In this document: one piece after another, positions 54,844-64,000 of the stretch
How positions within the stretch are numbered: the stretch's first letter is position 1
Layout of the letters: each line of letters starts with the position of its first letter
Assembly: GCA_037157565.1 (NCBI GenBank)
Contig: JAZHRO010000026.1
Span: 29,936,501 to 30,000,500 of the forward strand
DNA length: 64,000 bases
Source of the DNA: Thalassia testudinum
Taxonomy: Eukaryota; Streptophyta; Magnoliopsida; Alismatales; Hydrocharitaceae
Direction: 5' to 3'
The notes under the pieces: generated by a model
The model's database searches: none
What the model was told of the DNA's origin: nothing
The model's input: only the letters and a program-made list of their open reading frames with translations
Translations under genes and position numbers: made by a program

Positions 54844-55627
54844 AGCTCAGTGACTGAGATCACCGCAAGGGTGAGGTTAATCAGAATCAGGCCGGCGGTG
54901 AGGATGAGATGGGTAGAGCGCGCGGCGAGTCAAGAGAGAGATCTGACCGTCAGATGAGATCTGGGAAGAGAGGTGAACGCACGCACCGAATCGCGCGAAG
55001 GTTCCATTTGATTCCAGCCGCAGATCGAGATCAAAAGTGCGATGGACGGTCGAGAATGGCTGCGTTCTTCGCGCGCTACAGTGCGCGTGAAGAACACAGG
55101 CTTCTCTCTGAAATGAGGGAAAACTTGCAGGAAGACCCTTAAACGAAGGGGTAGAAGAATAGCGTGCAGGTCCAAAAGTGAGAAGAACTATAACCGGAAG
55201 GGCCCTGCAGTCATACAAAAGGGTCCCTGCGGCTTGCAAAAAGGTCCAAGAAGGAGTTTTGAAGGGTAGAAATGTAATGCATGAAGGACCTAATTGTAAT
55301 CTATTTATTTCTAAGCCTAAATGATGTCCAATTGCTTTCAAATTTTTACATGTGCTTAATTGAACATTTAAGACATTGATTTTACTTCTGATTTGTCTTT
55401 TCAAACTTGTTTATGTGTTCAATTGATGCATGGATCATCATTTGTTCTTTAGTTTTCAGAATATCTCATTTTTGTGACCTAATTAGGAGATTTTAACACA
55501 CATTAAAAGTTTTAGGTCTTTTCTTTAATTCCCACACTTAACCCTTTTTATGTGTTAATTTGATATTGTTTTGCTTAGTATCTAGCTTAATTTCGGCCTT
55601 TTAGCTATGATGAGTAGCCACTCATCA

Positions 55628-57304
55628 TACCCCCATGCTTACGTTTTGCTAGTCCCTTAGCAAACAATCTGTTGAAGTGTAAGGCAATTTAAGTATCAGC
55701 AAGGTAAGTGTGTAAAGATATCTTTTTTTTCTTTTTCAAAAATTTTTAAGTGTTTTATGATGATCTTTAAGCTGAAAAAATTTTTTTCAATAAACCAACT
55801 GTGTTTTTGGACATTGTGAGAACCTGGTTACTGAGGATAACCTACCAGAACTCGAGGCTTAAATGACATAGACCATCTCTCAACCAACAAGGGTTCTTGA
55901 TATTTAAACCTTAAGTCGAATTCCAGGACTCAGGGGGTTTTTACAGAGACTCAGAATGCTATGAAGTTATGGCTGTGCTTTGTGATAAGTCAAGACTAAC
56001 CAGGTGAATTCTAAGGCTCAGTCCCGGGGTTTCACTTCTTTTTAAGTCCAGGTTGGTCCTAACTTCAGCTCATGTTTTCGGATGGCTCTCAAAAATTGAT
56101 GGTATTCAATCACAACCCTTATTGTATTTGTGGCTCAGAGAAGATTTTTTTTTTTTTTTTTTTTTGATAAACAGGGTATTGTTTTGAACCCTGAAAACAT
56201 TTTTGGTGGAGAACATACTTGACCCCCTTTTTTTTTTTTTTTTTTGAACAGTATGTCTCCGAAACTTATTTGGTAGAGCGCACTGTATTTGGTGGGTGGA
56301 TTTCTTTTGTGGAAAGAGCTTCTCCTAGACACAAAACTAAAGATTAGGACAAAGAGTCTACCTGCACGCACAGGTAAGGACTCCACCTTCCCTAATGAAC
56401 ACAAGGGTTGAGGCTTAGGTTCAAGTGGTCTTTCCTGACACTGTGTAGTGTAAGCCAAGGTTACTTAGACTCCTAAGTCAAAGCAAACCAACGAATCCTG
56501 TACTGGTGACTCAGGTACAAGAATTATCCTAAAGTTAGGAGAGACTGTGGTCTATCTTGTCAAGGCTCGAAGTGTATTAAGCCTAAGCTTGTACCAAGCT
56601 TCTATGGCCCGGCAGGTCAAACCAGTAACGGTTGAATGTCCATAGACACTTATTCTATTATTATTTTTATTATTATTTTTTTATTTTTTTATTTCAGCTA
56701 TAAGATCACTTATCTTTTCTTTCTTTTTCTTTTTCTTTCTCTCCCTCCCCTCTTGAAATGAATGTCCTCCTTTGATAATGAAGTACATGTCCCTTATTGT
56801 ATTCTTGGAATTTTTCTGATTTGTTATTTTTTTGTATTTTTAGCTTTGTAATTTTTTTCAAAAATTTTTTCAAAATTTTTCAATTTTTTGAAGTATATAA
56901 TTTTTTGATAATACTATATGTACTATAGTTGTGTCTACAATTGCATTTTGGTTTAAATGGTTTACCATTTACACCCCCCCATGCTTAAATGTTTCAATGT
57001 CCTCATTGAATGAAAGGGTGGATGCAAATGCATGCTCTGCTTTTCACTATCCTAGACTGGGTGATGAAAGGAAGTCGGAATGAGGAGATACAATCTCTGT
57101 GCGGACGATTTTAAGTCTGATCTAGGATCAGAGTGAACAGTCGGGCTAGGAAGTGAAATGCATGACATGTGTGTCAATGAATGTATGCTCAGAATGCAAG
57201 GGTAGACACTATATGCAAATAAAGGCAAGAGTAAGAAAGGTGTAAAACAGCTATATACAAGGGTAGGTGTTTGCTAAGTTTAACGCCGTCAGCTAGGCGA
57301 AAAC
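55628..57304 (-). other. Family-E 3' interior with PPT, hairpin and boxes
   Basis: PPT at 55641-55628. PPT-proximal hairpin at 55645-55664 (TTTGCTA / TAGCAAA). Second PPT-like box at 57006-56974 (GAGGACATTG, then TTAAGCATGGGGGGG). Post-ORF box at 57294-57273 (AGCTGACGGCGTTAAACTTA). T runs at 56145-56165 and 56229-56245 (A runs in the RNA). No gene. Confidence 0.75.
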
Positions 57305-60300
57305 TTAGTTTGGTAGCTCAAAATGTAGGAGCGAAATGGTGGAATTGACAAGTCTGAGATCATGCGGCTCAATGAAAGGTTTCAGTCTTTGTCCATTAAC
57401 AATAAAGGGTTCAGATTTGTCAAGTTCAGTGATCTCAACGGCTCCATTATCAAATAATCTCAAGATTTTGAAAGGTCCAATCCATTTTGATCTTAACTTC
57501 CCAGGAAAGAGTTTCAGTCTAGAGTCGAAGAGAAGGACTTTTTTACCAGGGTGAAAAGATTTCCTAAGAATGTGACGGTCATGGAAGGCCTTAAGTTTGT
57601 CCTTATACATCCTTGAGCTTTCATAAGATTCATTCCTTAATTCATCGAGCTCAGACATTTGTAATTTCCTAAGATCACCGGCCTTCTCTAAGTCTAAGTT
57701 ACACTTTCTGATGGCCCAATAGGCTTTGTGCTCTAATTCGACAGGAAGATGACAGTGTTTCCCGTACACAAGTCTAAAAGGAGACATGCCTAAAGGGGTT
57801 TTGTGGGATGTCCTATATGCCCACAACGCATCAGAAAGGCGGGAAGACCAATCCTTTCTATCAGGTCGGATGGTAGTCTGTAAAATCTTTTTGATCTCCC
57901 GATTAGATAATTCAGCAAGTCCATTGGTTTGAGGGTGATAAGATGTAGCAATCCTATGTGACACCCCATACTTTTGCAGTAGGGACTGAAAATGTGTGTT
58001 TCTAAAATGAGACCCTCCATCACTAATGATGGCTTTAGGTACCCCGAATCTAGAGAAGATGAAATCTTGAACAAATTGTGTCACAACTCTATGATCATTA
58101 GTCCTTGAGGGGATGGCTTCAATCCATTTTGAAACATACTCAACTGCCAACAATATGTACTCGAAGCCATAAGATTTAGGAAAAGGTCCCATGAAGTCAA
58201 TGCCCCAAATGTCAAAGATTTTGCACACCATGATCGGATTCAAGGGCATCATGTCTCGGCGGCCAATACTACCAAGAGACTGACAGCGTGAACATGCCCT
58301 GCTATATTCGTGTGCATCCTTGAAGATTGTGGGCCAATAGAAACCACTCTGCAAAATCTTTGCAGCGGTCTTTTTGCCAGAGAAGTGACCGCCGCACGCC
58401 TGGTCGTGGCAGAATGATAAGATGCTTCTAATCTCCTTATCAGGGACGCACTTCCTAAAGATCTGGTCTTTACAATGCTTGAAAAGCCAGGGTTCTTCCC
58501 AGTAATAGTGCTTGGCCTCGGATCTAAGTCTGTCTTTTTGATGTCGGACCCAATTAGTGGGGATGAGTCCAGAAGCCAGGTAGTTGACAATGTCAGCATA
58601 CCAGGGAAGATCAGAATGAATGACCAGCAATTGCTCGTCAGGGAAGTGGTCAGAGATGGGTAAAGAAGGAGAAATCGCTTCAGAAGGAAGGCGGGATAAG
58701 TGGTCAGCTACCACATTCTGCTTTCCAGCCTTATCACGAATCTCTAAATCAAATTCCTGTAAAAGTAGGATCCATCTAATCAGACGAGATTTCGCGTCCT
58801 TCTTGGCGAGAAGATATCGAACTGCCGTGTGGTCAGTGTAGACTATAATGTGGGAACCTAAAAGATAAGGTCTGAATTTTTCCAGTGCATATACTACAGC
58901 TAGCAGTTCCTTTTCCGTGACGGTGTAATTCCTCTGAGCTTCATCTAAGGTCTTGCTAGCGTAATAGATGACTGTGGGTTTCCCGTCCAATTTTTGACCA
59001 AGGACAGCTCCTACTGCATAATTAGAGGCATCACACATGATCTCAAAAGGGTGAGACCAATTCGGGGGTTGCAGTATGGGTGCCTTGGTAATCAGATCAC
59101 GAAGTGTCGTATAGGCACGAACACAATCGTCAGAGATCTGGAAGTCTACGTCTTTAGAGAGGAGAGTAGTGAGAGGTCGGGCTATTTTCGAGAAATCCGC
59201 TATAAAGCGGCGATAAAAACCAACATGCCCAAGGAAAGATCGAATTTGCTTAACCGACGAAGGTAGTGGTAAATCAGAAATCAACTTTACCTTCGCGCGG
59301 TCAACCTCAATTCCTCTCTCAGAAATAAGGTGACCTAATACAAGTCCTTCAGTTACCATGAAATGAGATTTCTCCCAGAAAAGTACCAGATTCACATTAA
59401 TGCATCTTTGCAGGACCTTGGTCAGGTGGTCTAGACATGCATCAAATGTGCTCCAGAAGACCGAGAAGTCATCCGTGAAGACTTCTAAACAATCGCCTAC
59501 TAAGTCAGAAAAGATTGCAAACATACACCGCTGGAATGTAGCAGGTGCGTTGCACAATCCAAAAGGCATCCTACGGAATGCAAAGGTTCCGTAGGTGCAG
59601 GTGAATGTCGTTTTCTCCTGATCATCGGGGTGAATTGCCACCTGATTATATCCTGAATAGCCATCCAAAAAGCAGAAAAATCTATTCCCTGCCACTCTTT
59701 CCAGTATTTGATCAATGAAGGGCAAAGGGAAATGATCTTTCTTCGTGGCTTGGTTGAGTTTTCGGTAATCTATACATACTCACCACGAACTAGCAATGCG
59801 TGTAGGGATGACTTCTCCAGAATCAGTGGTGATGATGGTAAGTCCGGCCTTCTTTGGCACAACCTGAACAGGACTTACCCATCTACTGTCAGAAATTGGG
59901 TAGATAATTCCATTGTCCAGCCATTTAATCATTTCACTTTTTATCACCTCTTGTAATGTAGGGTTTAATCTACGCTGGGGCTGTCTAGTAGGTCTAGATC
60001 CTTCTTCAGTGAAAATCCTATGTGTGCAATAAGAAGGGCTGATGCCAGTAAGGTCAGAAAGGCTCCATCCTATAGCCTGCCTATGTGCTCTTAGGACAGA
60101 TAAGAGTCGTGACTCTTGATCAGAAGAAAGGGAAGAGTTAACAATCACCGGATAGGTTTGATCAGGTCCTAAGAAAACATATTTGAGAGAGTCAGGAAGA
60201 GGTTTGAGTTCAACAGGCACAGGATCAGAAGGAGCAGGTGTGAAAGTTTCAGGAGATCCTAGAGATACTAATGGAATGGGAGGAAGGTCCTCAGTCTCTA

Positions 60301-63253
60301 AATTTGGTATCTCAGTGGAAGTCAAGTCAGAGTCAAAAGAGTGTTGAGGTTCTAAATTTAATGAATTGATCAAGGTGTCCTCAACCAATTGATCCAATGA
60401 ATCCAGGGAGAAGATTTCTTCAATTAAACTACAGGTTGGTCCTCTTTGGGCCTGAAAAATATCAATTTTTATTTTCTGATCTCCAAACTTTAATTCTATA
60501 AGGCCCTCCTCACAATTGATGTTTGCCTTGGCCGTAGCCAAGAAAGGTCTTCCTAAAATGATAGGTGTATTCTGGATATCTTCAGGTACTTCCATGTCAA
60601 GGACTATAAAGTCTACAGGGAAGTAAAAATCCTTGACCCGCACTATGACATCTTCCAACACTCCCTGAGGTGTCTTAACTGATCTGTCAGCTAATTGCAG
60701 GGACACCTTGGTTGGCTTCAAATTGCCAACCTCAAAATGTGTCAGTAGAGAGGTTGGGATAAGATTGATGGAAGCACCTAGGTCAAGTAGTGCTCTATTG
60801 AATGTGGTGTTACCTATCATGCAGGATAAGAGAGGGGTGCCTGGGTCTTTCATCTTAGTTGGGAGGGTACTAGAGATGATGGAACTAGCTTGTTCCAAGA
60901 GAATGATTGGACTACTCCCTTTTTGAATTCTTGCTTTACGCTTAGGTGTACATAGGTCTTTTAAAAACTTAGCGTAAAGAGGGATGTGGCGGATTGCATC
61001 CAACAAGGGGATGTTTATGTGGACTTGCTCAAAGAGCTTAAGCAAATCCTCCTCAGGTGCCACACAAGTCTTTTTCTTTCCTTTCTCCTTCTTCTTTAAA
61101 GCTTCAGGAAAAGGTACTGGAGTTGTGAGAGGTTCAGTTATAGGTAGAGGAGAAGTAGGAAGTGGAGGAGCAGAACTAGAAGTGGTAGGTGTTGGAAGAG
61201 GTGGATCTAGTGTGCATTTACCACTCCTAGTGACTATGGCATTTAGTTCAGCTCTAGAGGTAGATGGTAAATCATTGTTAGGTAGCAGAGGTGGTTGCGT
61301 TTGTGCAAGAGAAGAATTTGAGTCAGTGAAGAATTCAGTGTTGTGCACTGCTTGTGAAATGTCATGTGTTTGGTTTTGCAGTCCTGGTCTAGGTTGGACA
61401 TACCTTTGAGCAGGTATGTTCCTAGGGTTGGGTTGTGCTTGGGATGGGAGTGAATGTGGTTGACGGGACTCCGTCAAGTGTGATAGCTGGGCTCTCATCT
61501 CAGCTAAGGCCGCGTCCTGTCTCTGCTGCATAGCAATATTCTGTTGTTGCATATCAGCAAGAGCTTTCATGATAGACCCCAACTGGTCATCTCGTGTAGG
61601 CCCAGATTGAGAGTATTGGGTGGGCCTGGGTTGGGGTTGCTGGTAGGTACGCGGTGGATATCCGTGTGATTGTGGAGGTGGTGCTCGGATCGGGTTGTGT
61701 AATGGTGGTGCAGAAGGTTGTTGAAAAGGAGGTCTTTGTGAATTTCCCGACCATGAGAAATTTGGATGATTACGCCATCCAGGGTTATAGGTTTGTGTGA
61801 AAGGATCATTGTGAATGGCATGAAGCTCCTCCGAAGCTCCAGAAGGTGCAGGGAAGTCAGTGAAGGGAGGAACAAAGGTTCCTCCAACCGGTGAAGGATA
61901 TGGAAATGGAAAATCCGGTAATGCAGTTTGTGTCACAGAAAGGTTATTCACAGTTTCCCTCCCTGTGGGAAACTGAGAAGAAGTGTTTTGTGCTGGTGAC
62001 TGAGAAGAAGAAGATGGGTGTTTTGAGAGAAATTTCCATACTTCATCTACTTTCTTCTCGATTAAGCCCACTTTATCCAGTTGACTAGCCACTATCTCTA
62101 TGTCTTTGCTACTGGATTGGGCTTCATGTACCCCCGTGTGTGAGTGGGAATGTGAGGACTTTCTATTAAACACGCTCATTGAAGCATTATTAATAGAGTT
62201 TTCGGCCATGCCTTCAAAGAGCTCAAAGGCTGAGTCCTCGTCCCGACACAGGAAATTGCCTCCACAAGCGGCATCTACAAAATTCCGTGTGTCATCATGG
62301 AGCCCATGGTAGAAGATCTGAACCTGTTGCCAGCGTGGGACACCATGGTGGGGACATTTTCTCAAAAGCTCATGGAATCTCTCCCAAGCCTCGTGCATAG
62401 GTTCTCCTGAATTCTGGGTGAAGGTGGTGATGGCACGCCTTAAGGCATCAGTGCGGCCTACAGGAAAGTACTTCTTTAAGAACTCATGTTCTAAAGAAGC
62501 CCAAGAATCTATAGGTGTAGTCCGTGCAAGTGTTCTAAACCAAAAGGCTGCCTTATCTTTTAATGAAAAGGAGAACATTTTCATCAAAAGCGTGTGCTGA
62601 TCATGTCCTTGCGGACCCAAAGTTTGGGCAAGATTCTTCAGCTCCTCTAAATGCTGAAGAGGGTCCTCAGAAGCAAGTCCATGGAAGTGAGGAATGAGTG
62701 CTATAATGTTCGGCTTCAGTTCAGCAGCACGACCCCCATTGGGATAACGTACCACAGGCATTGGTTGGGCAACTGCGGGATTATAATAATCTCGTAGTTG
62801 AGGTCTACGGGGTTGGGGTGGTGCCTGAGGATTTCTAGGTTGAAGTGGTTGTGGTTGGGGGTTAGCTAATAGATTTACAGCTTGAGCAAGCTGTTGCACC
62901 TGTTGGGTTAAGGTATTCATTTGTAGTTGTGTATCGAAAAGGTGCTGAAGATGAGGCATAGGTCCTCTCTCCGGGGGTGGATTAGGATGATTAGGATAAG
63001 GTGGAGGTTGGAACCTAGGGATAGGTGGTTGCTGTGGTAGAGGATGTGCAACTAAGTCTGGAGGAAGTTCTTCAAAATCCTCAAAGTGTGAAGAATCAAG
63101 ATCATCCTCTTGGCGAGGGGGATTATGGAAAGTATTTTGAGACTCAGGAGGTAAGGGATTAGAAGTGGAAGGCAAAGAAGATGATGCAGTAGCTTGGGTA
63201 GCAGTACCCAAGGGGAGTACAAGTTCTGGGTTTTGGGATCTCCTACCTTCCAT
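57305..63253 (-). pseudogene. gag-pol: Gag-Pol polyprotein, family E, with an in-frame stop in RT (1982 codons)
   Basis: A single frame from the ATG at 63253 to 57305, broken only by TGA at 59782-59780 (codon 1158), just before the YRKLN region of RT. The aligned family-C codon is AGA (Arg), so a single substitution could explain it. Domains: Retrotrans_gag-like core about 188-333; Pro/Gln-rich linker (Gln repeats near 62900) without a CCHC knuckle; AIVTRSGK near 671; protease DLGASINLIP with D824; RT; RNase H ([15 protein letters not shown]); integrase ([23 protein letters not shown]). The RT motif reads FTDD (Thr at codon 1260) where family C has FMDD, a second probable lesion. Integrase residues appear intact. 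It starts with MEGRRSQNPEL, like family C, so the two are related. Readthrough or use of the downstream ATG at 59725 cannot be excluded, but the copy is probably inactive. Confidence 0.9.
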
Positions 63254-64000
63254 TGAGTTGGTTTTTTTTTTTTTTTTGAAATCCCGTTTACTCTAATTCG
63301 ATCCAACTCAATGGGAAAAAATTTTTAACGTTCACAATAAAACAGAAGAATCCCAATAAAATCTCAATTCAAGAAGACCAATCAATCGAAATGAATCGGA
63401 GAAAATTTTTCCTAGAGGCTGCTACGCAAAGTATGTTATACGCAAACAATTGTTTCAAGCAATTGTACGTATCCTAAGATAAACCTAGCGAAGTGCAGAC
63501 CTCTAAAATCCACTGGGAATCTGGATTAGACTGAGCGTGCGGATCCAGATCCTGTGGTTGCAGAAAGATGAGGTAGAAACCCGTGTATTGTGGCCTTAAG
63601 TGATCGTGCTGTGTGCACGATAACATTCAACACAAGGCGATTAAAATCTCAAACATGGTTTCACCCAATTTTGCTATCTCCTTTTTGATTTAATTGAAGT
63701 GATTAAAATGTGTTTTCTATGCTGCTCGTTTCACTTTTTACTAAATTCAGAACAAGTAGTGGTCTTCTTTAATTTTAAGTCAAATGCAAATATGGCAGGA
63801 GTTAGAGTTAGGTAAGAAATGCGTACCTGACTCCAGCAATCTTCTAATGCAGATTTGACTTGAATTAAAATCTAGCAGGAATGAAATGCAATCCTAAAAA
63901 TGGATGCCTGAGGTTATGCTGCTGCTAGATAAGTATGAGCTCTTTTTGATTTTTTTTTATTTTTTGATTTTTCTGAAAAATTTTATATGCAATTCAAAAG
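63254..64000 (-). other. Family-E untranslated leader (5' LTR outside window)
   Basis: Sequence upstream of the gag-pol ATG, with a run of 16 A (minus strand) at 63262-63277 and no ORF. By comparison with family C (1.4 kb leader), the PBS and 5' LTR should lie beyond 64000. Confidence 0.6.

Larger units (their letters stand above)
52429..55627 (-). repeat. Family-E 3' LTR (left end uncertain)
   Basis: The minus-strand start at 55627 is certain: PPT TAAGCATGGGGGTA, then TGATGAGTGGCTACTCATCA, TAGC. The first 250 nt resemble the D LTRs (gggttaagtgtggga motif). A TATA-like box lies at 54833-54843. The end at 52429 is only a candidate based on the PBS-like sequence next to it, as the 5' LTR lies outside the window. 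The region 53280-54930 holds AG/CT-rich sequence with no supported gene. Confidence 0.5.
52429..64000 (-). mobile_element. Family E: Athila-like retrotransposon, 5' end outside window
   Basis: Minus-strand element with 3' LTR, PPT, gag-pol pseudogene and leader visible. It is related to families C and D through coding motifs, LTR start and non-coding boxes. It carries at least two coding lesions. Confidence 0.85.

Noticed and set aside
54877..55404. 175-codon minus-strand open frame in the family-E LTR
   Set aside because: Located in the U3 around and upstream of the TATA-like box; no domain and no partner copy to test conservation.

Overview
This window looks like nuclear DNA of a flowering plant with a transposon-rich genome. 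I found no cellular gene, tRNA or rRNA. Nearly every base that can be assigned belongs to a long-terminal-repeat (LTR) retrotransposon of the Ty3/Gypsy class. The pieces resemble the non-chromodomain Athila-like lineage: PBS complementary to the 3' end of plant tRNA-Asp, LTRs of 1.5-2.7 kb (possibly 3.2 kb in family E), a single gag-pol frame with a DLGS/DLGA protease motif, an F-x-DD reverse transcriptase, and no chromodomain or env-like frame seen. There is also one CACTA-type DNA transposon. The species cannot be named from this.

Layout. (1) 1-21625 is a three-level nest. A family-D LTR on the minus strand (20204-21625) was split by element 0. The minus-strand 5' LTR of element 0 (122-20203, in three pieces) was split twice: by element 1 (748-8224, old and decayed) and by element 2 (9187-19026, GCGAG target duplication, LTRs about 1.6% different by eye). 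Element 0 has lost its interior: its PBS is followed after 15 nt by the next LTR. (2) 21626-34441 is older family-D-like plus-strand sequence, split at CAGGG by C-minus (23056-32056), a very young non-autonomous element with almost identical LTRs. (3) 34442-48751 is family C on the plus strand: a piece of 3' interior, an LTR, a complete interior with an intact 2013-residue gag-pol frame (38929-44970), and another LTR. (4) 48752-49254 is a second D-like piece, interrupted by a degenerate CACTA element (49255 to about 52000) carrying Transposase_24-like exon fragments. (5) About 52400-64000 is family E on the minus strand: a long LTR, 3' interior, and a gag-pol frame (57305-63253) broken by one in-frame TGA.

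How the parts work together. Family C offers a potentially autonomous machine. C-minus shares its LTR termini, PBS, leader, PPT region and PPT-proximal hairpin, but keeps only the linker segments of Gag-Pol fused in frame. It was probably mobilised in trans. Elements 1 and 2 are non-autonomous too, but carry an unrelated acidic orphan frame where gag-pol should be. Autonomous and non-autonomous elements share non-coding modules: a tRNA-Asp PBS, a post-ORF box, a second PPT-like box, a hairpin just upstream of the PPT, the PPT itself, and in several families a self-complementary U3 start (TGATGAG...CTCATCA). Together with the 29-nt stem-loop in the family-C LTR, these modules and the orphan frames are the most interesting content. 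Most interval ends are read directly from LTR copies; ends marked approximate are inferred.
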